DNA of 64,000 nucleotides from Bradyrhizobium sp. 132 (GTDB lineage Bacteria; Pseudomonadota; Alphaproteobacteria; Rhizobiales; Xanthobacteraceae): NCBI RefSeq assembly GCF_023074185.1, contig NZ_JADPKY010000081.1, positions 1 to 64,000 of the forward strand, read 5' to 3'. Shown piece by piece: positions 31,852 to 40,491 of this stretch (position 1 is its first letter; each line of letters starts with the position of its first letter). The notes under the pieces were generated by a model. It saw only the letters and a program-made list of their open reading frames with translations, ran no database searches and was not told where the DNA came from. The position numbers and the translations under genes were made by a program.

Positions 31852-32435
31852 CGAGCGATCAACCGACGTCCGCTCCGCCGCAGCGCCGCATCTTCCTGAT
31901 GGTGCTGCCGCTGGTCGCCTTTATCGGCTTGGCACTGTTATTCTGGTTCCGGCTCGGCAGCGGCGATCCCTCGCGGATTCCTTCCGCGCTGATCGGTCGT
32001 CCCGCGCCGCAAACCACGCTGCCGCCGCTCGATGGATTGCAGGCTGACAACGCGCAGATCCCCGGCCTCGATCCCGCCGCCTTCAAGGGCAAGGTCAGCC
32101 TCGTCAATGTCTGGGCGTCCTGGTGCGTGCCGTGCCACGACGAGGCGCCGCTCCTGACCGAATTGGCAAAAGACAAACGCTTCCAGCTCGTCGGCATCAA
32201 CTACAAGGACGCCGCCGACAACGCGCGGCGCTTCCTCGGGCGCTACGGCAACCCGTTCGGCCACGTCGGCGTGGACGCCAACGGCCGCGCCTCGATCGAA
32301 TGGGGCGTCTATGGCGTGCCGGAGACGTTTGTCGTCGGACGCGAAGGCACCATCGTCTACAAGATGGTGGGACCGATCACGCCGGACAATCTGCGGACGG
32401 TGTTGTTGCCGCAGATGGAGAAGGCGCTGAAATAG
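31848..32435 (+). CDS. ccmG: Thiol:disulfide interchange protein CcmG/DsbE
   Basis: Membrane-anchored periplasmic thioredoxin that keeps the apocytochrome c CXXCH cysteines reduced for heme attachment. The 195-residue protein has one N-terminal helix (about 16-35), the active site [13 protein letters not shown] (C93/C96), and the family region [20 protein letters not shown] containing the cis-Pro and the acidic CcmG insertion nearby. It overlaps ccmD by four bases and is last in the operon. The ccmE, ccmF and ccmH genes are not in this window. Confidence 0.95.
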   Translation: MTSDQPTSAPPQRRIFLMVLPLVAFIGLALLFWFRLGSGDPSRIPSALIGRPAPQTTLPPLDGLQADNAQIPGLDPAAFKGKVSLVNVWASWCVPCHDEAPLLTELAKDKRFQLVGINYKDAADNARRFLGRYGNPFGHVGVDANGRASIEWGVYGVPETFVVGREGTIVYKMVGPITPDNLRTVLLPQMEKALK

Positions 32436-32440
32436 TCACC

Positions 32441-32526
32441 GTCATTGCGAGGAGCCCTTGCGACGAAGCAATCCAGACTGTCTCCGCGGAGGGATTCTGG
32501 ATTGCTTCGCTTCGCTCGCAATGACG
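32441..32526. repeat. Intergenic palindromic repeat, family B, copy 2
   Basis: GTCATTGCGAGGAGC at the left and GCTCGCAATGACG at the right, with inner GCAATCCAGACTG and TCTGGATTGC arms. It fills the space between ccmG and the convergent yciB gene, so it may fold in the 3' ends of both transcripts. Confidence 0.88.
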
Positions 32527-32537
32527 AGTTGGGAAAT

Positions 32538-33140
32538 TCAACCCTTCCGCACATCCCCCGCCTCGGCCTCGCTCGTTTCCAGCGACGCCGGCTCGAGGTG
32601 ATAGCGCTTGGTCAGCGGCATCTGGGCGATGGCGAAGACCATGGTCAGCGGGGTGACGCCGAACACCTTGAAGTTCACCCAGAAGTCCGTGCTCTGGGTG
32701 CGCCAGACGATCTCGTTCAGCACCGCCATGCCGGCGAAGAACAGCGCCCAGCGCAGTGTGAGGATGCGCCAGCCCCGCGGCGTCAGGTTGAACATCTGGT
32801 CGAACATGACGGCGATGAAGGAGCGACCGAACAACAGGCCACCGCCGAGGATCGCGGCGAACAGGGCGTAGATGATGGTCGGCTTGAGCTTGATGAAAGT
32901 CTCGTCGTGCAGCACCAGGGTCAGCGTGCCGAACACCAGCACGATGACGCCTGTCACGATCGCCATGATCGGGATGTGCCGCGTCACCACATAGGAGGCG
33001 ATCATCGCAATGACGATCGCGACCATGAAAGCGCCGGTCGCGGCGAACAGATTGAACTTCGCATTCATAAAGAAGAACACGAGCAGCGGGCCGAGCTCGG
33101 TCGCAAGCTTGAACAGCGGATGCGGCTGGGTCTTGTCCAT
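32538..33140 (-). CDS. yciB: Septation protein A / intracellular septation membrane protein
   Basis: YciB/IspZ-family inner-membrane protein linked to cell-envelope synthesis and division. Translation from the ATG at 33140 ([18 protein letters not shown]) gives 200 residues with five hydrophobic segments; the extra upstream frame crosses a repeat and is not coding. Typical blocks are [34 protein letters not shown] (central [10 protein letters not shown]), and ALNEIVWR-type [19 protein letters not shown] (key part NEIVWR). It is downstream of ftsY on the same strand, with a family D repeat between. Confidence 0.93.
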   Translation of the reverse strand: MDKTQPHPLFKLATELGPLLVFFFMNAKFNLFAATGAFMVAIVIAMIASYVVTRHIPIMAIVTGVIVLVFGTLTLVLHDETFIKLKPTIIYALFAAILGGGLLFGRSFIAVMFDQMFNLTPRGWRILTLRWALFFAGMAVLNEIVWRTQSTDFWVNFKVFGVTPLTMVFAIAQMPLTKRYHLEPASLETSEAEAGDVRKG

Positions 33141-33156
33141 TCCTTGACCTTTGTTG

Positions 33157-33259
33157 CTGTCAGCCCCCGCGGAGGCGGGGGATCCAGTATTCCGAGGCGC
33201 TTGTGATCCACAACTAACGGCGCGGCGTACTGGATGCCCCGCCTGCGCGGGGCATGACG
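33157..33259. repeat. Intergenic palindromic repeat, family D, copy 2
   Basis: CTGTCAGCCCCCGC at the left and GCGCGGGGCATGACG at the right enclose GATCCAGTATTCCG and CGGCGTACTGGATGCC, as in the copies at 23671-23790 and 36369-36470. It lies between ftsY and yciB. Confidence 0.85.
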
Positions 33260-33267
33260 ATAGAAAC

Positions 33268-34215
33268 CTACGATTCGATTCCGGCGATGGCGCGGGCGAA
33301 GTCGCGCGCGGTGAACGGCGCGAGATCGTCGACGCCTTCGCCGACGCCGATGAAATGCACCGGCAGTTTGAATTTTTCCGCAAGCGCCACCAGAATGCCG
33401 CCGCGAGCGGTGCCGTCGAGCTTCGTCATCACGAGGCCGGTGACCCCGGCAGTGCGATGGAAGGCCTCGACCTGAGAGAGCGCGTTCTGGCCGACGGTGG
33501 CATCCAGCACAAGCAGCACCGCATGGGGCGCAGTCGCGTCCACCTTGCGGATGACCCGCACGACCTTTTCGAGCTCGTTCATCAGCTCGGCCTTGTTTTG
33601 AAGCCGACCGGCGGTGTCGATCAGGAGCACGTCGACGGCCTGCTCCTTCGCCGCCGTCAGCGCGTTAAAGGCGAGGCTCGCTGAATCCGAGCCCTGCGCG
33701 CCCGATATGACGGGCGTCTTTGTGCGTTCGCCCCAAACCTTGAGCTGCTCGATCGCCGCGGCGCGAAACGTGTCGCCGGCGGCCAGCATCACCTTGCGGC
33801 CTTCGGACGCGAATTTTTGCGAGAGTTTTCCGATGGTGGTGGTCTTGCCGGAGCCGTTGACACCGACCACGAGGATGACGAAGGGCTTCTTGCCGGCGTC
33901 GATCTCGAGCGGCTTCGCCACCGGCGCCAGCACCTTCTCGACCTCGGTCGCGACGACGTCCTTGACTTCGTCCGCCGAGATCGCCTTGTCGTAGCGCCCC
34001 GTGCCGACGGCCTCCGCAATCCGCACCGCGACCGAGGTGCCGAGGTCGGCACGCAGCAGCACGTCCTCGATGTCGTCGAGCATGGCGCGGTCGAGCTTGC
34101 GCTTGGTGACGAGGTCGGCGACCGCGGTCCCGAGCGAGGACGAGGTGCGCTTCAGCCCGTTGGACAGGCGGCGCCACCAGCTCTGCTTGGGGGTCTCAGG
34201 GGTGGTATCGTTCAT
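33268..34215 (-). CDS. ftsY: Signal recognition particle receptor FtsY
   Basis: SRP-type GTPase that receives the Ffh-nascent chain complex at the inner membrane. At 315 residues it has only a short N-terminal extension in place of the long acidic A domain of E. coli, which is usual in Alphaproteobacteria. The N domain (about 20-95) precedes G1 GVNGSGKTT (118-126), G2 [12 protein letters not shown]3 [10 protein letters not shown]4 TKLD and the closing [12 protein letters not shown]. The other SRP component, ffh, lies at 41887. The start is an ATG. Confidence 0.97.
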   Translation of the reverse strand: MNDTTPETPKQSWWRRLSNGLKRTSSSLGTAVADLVTKRKLDRAMLDDIEDVLLRADLGTSVAVRIAEAVGTGRYDKAISADEVKDVVATEVEKVLAPVAKPLEIDAGKKPFVILVVGVNGSGKTTTIGKLSQKFASEGRKVMLAAGDTFRAAAIEQLKVWGERTKTPVISGAQGSDSASLAFNALTAAKEQAVDVLLIDTAGRLQNKAELMNELEKVVRVIRKVDATAPHAVLLVLDATVGQNALSQVEAFHRTAGVTGLVMTKLDGTARGGILVALAEKFKLPVHFIGVGEGVDDLAPFTARDFARAIAGIES

Positions 34216-34275
34216 GGTGGCGGTGTGTTAGCCGTTCCGGCTCCCAAACGAAAGTCTTGACCGAAAGTCCTGCAA

Positions 34276-34977
34276 TTGCTCGATGTTCCCGAATTGACCG
34301 CCGACGAAATCCTGGCGCGCGTGCTCCATCGCGACGGATTGATGCTGGTCATCGACAAGCCGGCCGGCCTGCCGGTGCATCGCGGCCCCAAGGGTGGCGC
34401 CAATCTGGAAACCTCCTTCGACGCGCTCCGTTTCGGCCTGCCGCGGCCGCCGGTGCTGGCCCACCGGTTGGACAAGGACACCTCCGGTTGCCTCGTGCTC
34501 GGCCGCCATCGCAAGGCGACCGCCTCGCTCGGCTTGTTGTTCAAGCATGGCAAGATCGGCAAGACCTACTGGACCATCGTCGAGGGCGGCCCCGCCCAGG
34601 ACGAAGGCACCATCGATATGCCGCTCGGCCGGCTCAATGCCGAACGCGGCTGGTGGCAGAAGCCGGACCCGGAGGGCCAGAAGGCTGTCACCAACTGGAA
34701 GGTGATGGGCCGGAGCAATGGCCTCACCTGGCTCGCCATGGAACCGGTAACCGGGCGGACCCATCAATTGCGGGTGCATTCCTCAGCCACCGGCTGGCCG
34801 ATCTTCGGCGATAACATTTACGGCAGCGGCCCGCGCTTCGGGGAGCCGAAGTTACATCTGCATTCCCGCGAGATCGTGGTGCCGATCTCCCGGAACAAGG
34901 AACCGGTCCGCGTCGTGGCGCCGGCCCCGCCCCACATGCATGAGCGGCTCCGCGCCTGCGGGTGGAACGGAGAATAG
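34276..34977 (+). CDS. RluA-family pseudouridine synthase
   Basis: Isomerises specific uridines of RNA to pseudouridine. The 233-residue protein has no S4 domain. The catalytic block HRLDKDTSG is at 63-71 with the nucleophile D66. RVLHRDGLMLVIDKPAGLPVH (core LVIDKPAGLPVH) and GRTHQLRVHSSATGWPIFGD (core GRTHQLRVH) are the remaining conserved parts. The only start in frame after the preceding stop is TTG at 34276, or CTG at 34270, so it uses a non-ATG start. It is divergent from ftsY by 60 bases. Whether it acts on rRNA or tRNA cannot be read from this sequence. Confidence 0.92.
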   Translation: MLDVPELTADEILARVLHRDGLMLVIDKPAGLPVHRGPKGGANLETSFDALRFGLPRPPVLAHRLDKDTSGCLVLGRHRKATASLGLLFKHGKIGKTYWTIVEGGPAQDEGTIDMPLGRLNAERGWWQKPDPEGQKAVTNWKVMGRSNGLTWLAMEPVTGRTHQLRVHSSATGWPIFGDNIYGSGPRFGEPKLHLHSREIVVPISRNKEPVRVVAPAPPHMHERLRACGWNGE

Positions 34978-34987
34978 CCATTTCAGA

Positions 34988-35120
34988 CCCTCATGGTGAG
35001 GAGCGCGGAACGCGCGTCTCCGGACGATGCCTTGCATCGCCGGGCGAACCATGCAGGCCCGGATCTCGCCCTGCGGCCATCCTTCGAGACGCCCGCTTCG
35101 CGGGCTCCTCAGGATGAGGA
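34988..35120. repeat. Intergenic palindromic repeat, family A, copy 2
   Basis: CCCTCATGGTGAGGAGCGC at the left and GCGGGCTCCTCAGGATGAGG at the right. The inner arms ATGCAGGCCC and CATCCTTCGAGACG are shared with copies 1 and 3. It occupies most of the space between the RluA-type gene and the DUF2336 gene. Confidence 0.85.
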
Positions 35121-35231
35121 GCAGTGCCCGCCGGGCTTCCTATAGTTTACGAAACGTTCAGTGCTCGTCCCTCATGATAGCGGTTGCTTAGAACAAGCTT
35201 CCGTCAATCTGCTCAGGACGAGCTGCGCGTC

Positions 35232-36341
35232 ATGTCCACGGCCGGGTTATCGATCATCGACGAGGTCGAGTCCGCGCTTCGGACAGGCTCCGCGGAAAAG
35301 GGGCTGGCGACCGCCCGCCGCGTCACCGACCTGTTCCTGTCCTCCGCCGCCAGTTTTGACGACGAGCAGATCGCACTGTTCGACGACGTGCTCGAGCGCC
35401 TGATCGGCACCATCGAGCTCCGGGCCATCGCCGACATGGCCGCGCGCGTTGCTCTCGCCGAGATCAGCGCGCAGCTCGCGCCGATCGCGCAGGCGCCACC
35501 ATCGGTCATCCGCCGCCTCGCCAACAATGACGAGATCCGCATCGCCGGTCCCGTGCTCCAGGAATCCGCGCGCCTCGACGATGGCGAGCTGGTGAAGATC
35601 GCATCGAGCAAAGGCGAGCCGCATCTGCTCGCGGTCGCCGGGCGCTGGTGGTTAAAGGAGATCGTCACTGATGCGCTGCTGGCGCGGCGTTATCCCAGCG
35701 TCAGCCGGCGACTTGCCGCCAATCCCGGCGCGCGCGTTTCCGGCAACGGATTTGCCGTCATCGTCGGACAGGCCGAGGCTGATCCCGAACTCGCCGTCAG
35801 CGTCGGCGTCCGCGTCGACCTGCCATCGGATCTGCGCCGCGAGTTGCTGCGCTCGGCGACCGACGCCGTGCGCACCCGCCTGTTGTCGCGCGCGCCGACG
35901 CATCTGTTCGACGAGATCCAGGGCGCGATTGCAGCGGTCACCGTCGGCGTCGAGCGCGAAATGTCGGGGGTCCGCGACTTCGAAGGTGCCAAACGGGCAA
36001 TTGCAAACCTCAAGGCGGGCGGCCAGCTGACCGAGACGACATTGCTCGGCTTCGCCACGCAGCGGCGCTATGAAGAAGCCGTGGCGGCGTTGGCGGCACT
36101 GTCCGGATCGACCGTCGAAGTGATTCGCCCACTGATGCAGAGCCTGCGTGAGGACGGCCTGCTGGTGCCGTGCAAGGCGGCACAGCTCAGCTGGGAAACC
36201 ACCGCCGCCGTGCTCGAAAGCCGTTTTGCGACGGGCGCGATGAAGCCGGCGGACATCGCGAGGGCGCAAGGCCAATACGCACGCATGACGCCGGAGAATG
36301 CGCGGCGGACGCTCAGGTTCTGGCAGGTGCGGGCGTTGTAG
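35232..36341 (+). CDS. DUF2336 domain-containing protein
   Basis: A 369-residue soluble protein of the DUF2336 family, alphaproteobacterial proteins of unknown biochemical role with helical HEAT-like repeats. Helical repeats run from about 5 to 260 (LDDGELVKIASSKGEPHLLA; LLARRYPSVSRRLAANPG). The C-terminal half ends with TLLGFATQRRYEEAVAALA and a DIARAQGQYARMTPENARR tail. There is no signal peptide or membrane segment. The ATG at 35232 (MSTAGLSIIDEVE) is preferred over an upstream start. A family A repeat precedes it and a family D repeat follows. Confidence 0.85.
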   Translation: MSTAGLSIIDEVESALRTGSAEKGLATARRVTDLFLSSAASFDDEQIALFDDVLERLIGTIELRAIADMAARVALAEISAQLAPIAQAPPSVIRRLANNDEIRIAGPVLQESARLDDGELVKIASSKGEPHLLAVAGRWWLKEIVTDALLARRYPSVSRRLAANPGARVSGNGFAVIVGQAEADPELAVSVGVRVDLPSDLRRELLRSATDAVRTRLLSRAPTHLFDEIQGAIAAVTVGVEREMSGVRDFEGAKRAIANLKAGGQLTETTLLGFATQRRYEEAVAALAALSGSTVEVIRPLMQSLREDGLLVPCKAAQLSWETTAAVLESRFATGAMKPADIARAQGQYARMTPENARRTLRFWQVRAL

Positions 36342-36368
36342 GCGTACGCTGCGTACCAAGTTGAAGAT

Positions 36369-36470
36369 GTCGTCATCCGCGAAAGCGGGTGATCCAGTAT
36401 TCCAGAGACATTCGTGAGGTACGGAGGGGCCGCGGCGTACTGGGTCGCCCGGTCAAGCCGGGCGACGACA
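36369..36470. repeat. Intergenic palindromic repeat, family D, copy 3
   Basis: TGTCGTCATCCGCG on the left and CGGGCGACGACA on the right enclose GATCCAGTATTCCAG and CGGCGTACTGGGTCGCCC. The copy ends four bases from the mtaB stop codon and separates that gene from the convergent DUF2336 gene. Confidence 0.8.
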
Positions 36471-36474
36471 CTGA

Positions 36475-37728
36475 CTATGTGGCTAACCGCTCGCCATCAC
36501 TAGCCGTAATTCTGAGCGGCACGACGCTTCCCACCTCTTCGCCCGCAATCGCCACCGGCAGATAGTGCTCCGTCCGTCCCTGCTCCGCGCTCTCGATCAG
36601 CACCTCGCGCGTGGCGCCGATCTCGGCTTGCAGCCGCTGCAGAAGCGCAGCCTCACCCGCCGAGCGTAGCCGCTTCGCGCGTTCCTTGATGACTGGCCCC
36701 GCGACCTGCGGCATCCGCGCGGCCGGCGTGCCGGGGCGTGGCGAATAGGGGAAGACGTGCAGGAAAGTCAGGCCGCATTCCTCGACCAGATCGAGCGAGC
36801 GCGAGAACATCTCCTCGGTCTCGGTCGGAAAGCCCGCGATGATGTCGGCCCCGAACGCGATGTCCGGCCGCAGACGGCGCACCTGGTCGCAGAACGCAAT
36901 TGCGTCGCCACGCGAATGCCGCCGCTTCATGCGCTTCAAGATCATGTCGTCGCCGGACTGCAGCGACAGATGCAGATGCGGCATCAGCCGCGAATCGTCG
37001 GCGATGGCATCTAACAGATCACGATCTGCCTCGATCGAATCGATCGAAGAGATGCGCAGCCGCTTGAGCTCCGGCACATGCCGCAAAATCTGCTTCGTCA
37101 GCATCCCGAGTTTCGGTGCGCCCGGCAGATCACTGCCGTAACTGGTGAGATCGACGCCGGTCAGCACGATCTCGGCATGGCCGCGCTCGACCAACGCCCG
37201 CACCTGATCGACGACGGCGCCCATCGGCACCGAGCGCGAATTGCCGCGCCCGAACGGAATGATGCAGAAGGTGCAGCGATGGTCGCAGCCGTTCTGCACC
37301 TGCACGAACACGCGCGGCAAGCCGCTCGCAAAACCGTCGATAAGATGCGGCGCCATCTCCTTCACTGCCATGATGTCGCCGACGGCGATTTTTTCGCTGG
37401 CACCGAGATCAAACGCCGCACGCGCCTCGCGCCAGGCGCCGCTGCGCATCTTGTCGTCATTGCCGACGACGCGATCGACCTCGGCCATAGCGGCGAACAT
37501 GCCGCTTTGCGTCTGCGCGGCACAGCCGGTGACGACGATGCGCGCTCCCGGCCGCTCGCGCTTCAATTTGCGGATCGACTGGCGCGCCTGCGCCACCGCC
37601 TCGTTGGTGACGGCGCAGCTGTTGATGACGATGGTATCTGAAAGGCCCGCGCTCTCGGCCTCGCGGCGGATCACCTCGGCCTCGAAGGCATTGAGGCGGC
37701 AGCCGAAGGCGACGATGTCGACGGCCAT
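36475..37728 (-). CDS. mtaB: tRNA t6A37 methylthiotransferase MtaB
   Basis: Radical-SAM enzyme that adds a methylthio group to N6-threonylcarbamoyladenosine at position 37 of tRNAs reading ANN codons. The 417-residue protein has the N-terminal cluster cysteines C10 (AFGCRLNAFE), C38 (NSCAVTNEA) and C69 (TGCAAQT), and the radical-SAM CxxxCxxC at C148/C152/C155 (NGCDHRCTFC). FGADIIAGFPTETEEMF and FPYSPRPGTPAARMP are family blocks, and a C-terminal TRAM-like segment follows. The start overlaps the dapF stop (TGATG), so the two are translationally coupled. Confidence 0.95.
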   Translation of the reverse strand: MAVDIVAFGCRLNAFEAEVIRREAESAGLSDTIVINSCAVTNEAVAQARQSIRKLKRERPGARIVVTGCAAQTQSGMFAAMAEVDRVVGNDDKMRSGAWREARAAFDLGASEKIAVGDIMAVKEMAPHLIDGFASGLPRVFVQVQNGCDHRCTFCIIPFGRGNSRSVPMGAVVDQVRALVERGHAEIVLTGVDLTSYGSDLPGAPKLGMLTKQILRHVPELKRLRISSIDSIEADRDLLDAIADDSRLMPHLHLSLQSGDDMILKRMKRRHSRGDAIAFCDQVRRLRPDIAFGADIIAGFPTETEEMFSRSLDLVEECGLTFLHVFPYSPRPGTPAARMPQVAGPVIKERAKRLRSAGEAALLQRLQAEIGATREVLIESAEQGRTEHYLPVAIAGEEVGSVVPLRITASDGERLAT

Positions 37729-38603
37729 CAGCCGACCGGCGCGAACAGCGCCGGATCGAAACTGCCTTCATATTCGAAGGTCGCCGTGCCCGTCATCAAC
37801 ACGTGGTCGTCGCGCTCGCGCCATTCGATACCGAGCTTGCCGCCGGGCAGCGTGATCTCGACATTGCGCCCGGCGCGCTTCAGCCGCGCCGCCGCGACTG
37901 CGGTGGCGCAGGCCGCGGAGCCGCAGGCCCTGGTGAGGCCCGCGCCGCGCTCCCAGGTGCGGATCGTGATATGGTCGCGATCGACGATATGGGCCAGCGT
38001 GATATTGGCGCGCTCGGGGAAGATCGGGTGATTTTCCAGCAGCGGACCAAAGCGCTCGAGATCGTAGGCGTTGACGTCATCGACCCAGAACACCGCATGC
38101 GGATTGCCCATGCTCACCACCGAGGGCGAATGCAGGATCGGATTGTCGATCGGACCGATCTGCAGTTCGATGTAGCGGGTGTCGCGGAATTCCTGGTCGA
38201 GCGGAATGTCCTGCCAGCCGAACTTCGGCGCGCCCATGTCGACAGTGTAGAGATCGGGCGCAGGACCCTGCCAGCAATTGAGCAGGCCCGCGGCCGTCTC
38301 GAACGTCACCGTCGTCTGGCCGGTCTTCTCGAACAGGCGCCGCACCACGCAGCGCATGCCGTTGCCGCAGGCGCCGGCCTCGGAGCCGTCATTGTTGTAG
38401 ATGCGGATGAAGGCTTCGGTGCCGTCGAACCGCGGCTTCTGCAGCACCATCAACTGGTCGTAGGGCACGCCGCCTTGAGCCGACGCCACCGCGCGGGCAT
38501 CGTCCGGGGTGACCGGCGCGGTGGAATCGCGCATGTCGACAACGACGATCTCGTTGCCGATACCGTTCATCTTGGCAAATGCGTGATTAGCCAGCGCGCT
38601 CAT
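37728..38603 (-). CDS. dapF: Diaminopimelate epimerase
   Basis: Pyridoxal-independent racemase that converts LL- to meso-diaminopimelate for lysine and peptidoglycan synthesis. The 291-residue protein keeps both catalytic cysteines: C79 in [11 protein letters not shown] and C227 in [27 protein letters not shown] (1-23 region) and [13 protein letters not shown] are other conserved blocks. It is upstream of mtaB with an overlapping stop/start. The aspartate-family gene asd is also in this window (55382), but the two are not clustered. Confidence 0.97.
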   Translation of the reverse strand: MSALANHAFAKMNGIGNEIVVVDMRDSTAPVTPDDARAVASAQGGVPYDQLMVLQKPRFDGTEAFIRIYNNDGSEAGACGNGMRCVVRRLFEKTGQTTVTFETAAGLLNCWQGPAPDLYTVDMGAPKFGWQDIPLDQEFRDTRYIELQIGPIDNPILHSPSVVSMGNPHAVFWVDDVNAYDLERFGPLLENHPIFPERANITLAHIVDRDHITIRTWERGAGLTRACGSAACATAVAAARLKRAGRNVEITLPGGKLGIEWRERDDHVLMTGTATFEYEGSFDPALFAPVG

Positions 38604-38823
38604 GAAAATTCCCGAATTTCGCCTGCCTTATATGGCGATCCTTGCCGGCTTGGCCAGTGATTTGCCACCTGACGTCAGGACGTCTGCCATGACGCATCTG
38701 TCATGGGACGAATTCGGCGCTCGCGTGTTAGAACGACGCAATTCGCGCAAACCGGGACGCGCAGCCGGGTTAAGCCCTTGGTGGATTAAGGCCTTGGTGC
38801 ATAAGGTTTTGGGGAGAGTAAAA

Positions 38824-39621
38824 ATGTTCAGGTTTCGTTGTCTCGCTTTGGCCGCGCTGATCCCGGCAGCGGCCTTGTCGTTTGGTCTGTCCGCCACGCT
38901 GGCCCAAACGCCGAGCCCGGCGCCGGCCGCATCAGCGAGCCCCTCGCCGGCCCCGTCGGCTTCGCCCTCCCCGGCGGCAAGTGCCTCGCCCGCACCCGTG
39001 GCTACGCCCTCGCCGGCGGCCAGCGCCTCGCCAAGCCCTGCGACGTCAAGCCCTGCGACGTCAAGCCCTGCAACGTCGTCCTCACCCGCAGCCAGTGCCT
39101 CACCGAGCCCCGCCGCCCCGCCGCCCGCTGCCGCCGCAAACCCGGCTCCCGTGCAGACCGCCGATCCCTTCGGCCAGGAGGCTACGCTCGAGCCCAAGAA
39201 GGTCGTGATGGTCAAGGGCACCGCCAATTGGGACTCGGCCTTCGACACGCTGGTCGACGCCTTCAAGGCGCTGAACACGCTGCTGGACAAGCAGGGCATC
39301 AAGCACGCCGGCAATTCGATGATCGTCTACACCTCGACCGACGACACCGGCTTCACCTTCCTTGCCGAGATCCCGGTCGAGCAGGACCCGAAGAACCTGC
39401 CCAAGGACATGAGCATCGGCAAATCGCCGGAGGGCAAAGCCCTGAAATTTGTCCATCGCGGCTCCTACGACAACATGGACAACACCTACGAGGCGATCAC
39501 CAATCACCTCGACGACAAGAAGCTGGAAGCCAAGGACACCTTCATCGAGGAGTACCTCACCGATCCCCTGAAGACGGCGGAGGACAAGCTCGTGATCAAT
39601 GTTTTCGTGCCGCTGAAGTGA
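38824..39621 (+). CDS. Exported GyrI-like small-molecule-binding protein with Pro/Ala/Ser linker
   Basis: From the ATG at 38824 (265 residues): a signal peptide (MFRFRCLALAALIPAAAL to LAQ, about 1-28), then about 85 residues almost entirely Pro, Ala and Ser (about 29-112), then a GyrI-like / AraC effector-binding-type domain (about 118-265; KKVVMVKGTANWDSAFDTL, YTSTDDTGFTFLAEIPVE, LKFVHRGSYDNMDNTYEAI). Such domains bind small hydrophobic ligands; export to the periplasm is unusual compared with the cytosolic GyrI/SbmC proteins. The linker contains a perfect 15-base tandem unit (39033-39077) encoding SPATS three times. It is five bases upstream of a SIMPL-domain gene. Confidence 0.8.
   Translation: MFRFRCLALAALIPAAALSFGLSATLAQTPSPAPAASASPSPAPSASPSPAASASPAPVATPSPAASASPSPATSSPATSSPATSSSPAASASPSPAAPPPAAAANPAPVQTADPFGQEATLEPKKVVMVKGTANWDSAFDTLVDAFKALNTLLDKQGIKHAGNSMIVYTSTDDTGFTFLAEIPVEQDPKNLPKDMSIGKSPEGKALKFVHRGSYDNMDNTYEAITNHLDDKKLEAKDTFIEEYLTDPLKTAEDKLVINVFVPLK
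39033..39077 (+). repeat. 15-base coding tandem repeat, three units
   Basis: AAGCCCTGCGACGTC occurs twice in tandem and a third time with one change (CAACGTC). It encodes repeated Ser-Pro-Ala-Thr-Ser units in the linker of the GyrI-like protein. Slippage here would lengthen or shorten the linker without a frameshift. Confidence 0.9.
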
Positions 39622-39626
39622 GACCG

Positions 39627-40346
39627 ATGAAAAAGCCCGCGATCCTTTTTACCTCCCTTGTTGCGTCCTTTGCCGCCGCGCTGCCGGCAACGCCTGCGCT
39701 CGCCGACGATTTTCCGTCCGCGATTTCGGTGAGCGGCGAAGCCACGATTTCCGCCGCGCCTGATCTGGCGCAGATCAATGCTGGCGTAGCCAACGACGCC
39801 AAGTCGGCGAAGGAAGCTTCCGACGCCAACAACGCCGCGATGGGCAAGGTGCTGCTGGCGCTGAAGGGCGCAGGCATTGCCGAGAAGGATTACCAGACCT
39901 CGCGGCTGTCGCTGCAACCGCAATATGGCCAGAACAAATCCACCGGCGCCTCGCCCGTGGTCGGCTTCCGCGCCTCGAACCGCGTCACCGTGAAAATCCG
40001 CGACGTGACCAAGGTCGCTGGCATCATCGACACGCTGGTCGGCGCCGGCGCCAACGATATCGGCAATATCTCCTTCGAAGTGACGCAGGCGTCAAAACTG
40101 CTCGACGACGCCCGCGAGCAGGCGGTCACCGATGCCCGCCGCAAGGCGGAGATCTATGCCAGGGCCGCCGGTGTGACGCTGGGTGCGCCGCTCAGCGTGT
40201 CCGAAGGCGGTGCCCCAATGCCGCTGTTCAAGGGCCGCATGGCCGCTGCTCCAATGGCCGCAGGCGGCGCCGCCGTCGCACCGGGCGAGGAAACACTGTC
40301 GGTGACGGTGAATGTGAGCTGGGCGATCAAGCCAAAAGAGCAGTAG
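39627..40346 (+). CDS. Exported SIMPL (DUF541) domain protein
   Basis: A 239-residue protein with a signal peptide (MKKPAILFTSLVASFAAALP to ALAD, about 1-27) and a SIMPL/DUF541 domain (ISVSGEATISAAPDLAQINAGV, about 34-55; GAGIAEKDYQTSRLSLQPQY; NDIGNISFEVTQASKLLDDAREQAVTDAR, key part EQAVTDARRKAEIYA). Bacterial members include BP26/Omp28 of Brucella, which form periplasmic channel-like oligomers and have been linked to oxidative stress. It is almost certainly cotranscribed with the GyrI-like gene upstream. The C-terminus ends SVTVNVSWAIKPKEQ, typical of the domain edge strand. Confidence 0.88.
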   Translation: MKKPAILFTSLVASFAAALPATPALADDFPSAISVSGEATISAAPDLAQINAGVANDAKSAKEASDANNAAMGKVLLALKGAGIAEKDYQTSRLSLQPQYGQNKSTGASPVVGFRASNRVTVKIRDVTKVAGIIDTLVGAGANDIGNISFEVTQASKLLDDAREQAVTDARRKAEIYARAAGVTLGAPLSVSEGGAPMPLFKGRMAAAPMAAGGAAVAPGEETLSVTVNVSWAIKPKEQ

Positions 40347-40351
40347 GTCTC

Positions 40352-40473
40352 GTGTCCCGGACGCGCTGCAGCGTGAAACGCTGCTGCGCAGAGCCGGGAC
40401 CCAGCGTGCCGCAAGCATGGGCCCCGGCTCTGCAGCGCACCGTCGAAGAGACGCTGCGCTGCGTCCGGGGCAC
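40352..40473. repeat. Intergenic palindromic repeat, family E
   Basis: GTGTCCCGGACGCGCTGCAGC at the left (first 20 bases) and GCTGCGCTGCGTCCGGGGCAC at the right form a long imperfect inverted repeat, with inner arms CAGAGCCGGGACCCAGC and TGGGCCCCGGCTCTG. I find only this copy in the window. It fills the space between the convergent SIMPL and MBL-fold genes. Confidence 0.8.
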
Positions 40474-40491
40474 CAGCGGTTTGCCAGGACG

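Noticed and set aside
32538-33383. Extended N-terminus of yciB
   Set aside because: The extension crosses a family D repeat and part of ftsY; the normal YciB start is at 33140.
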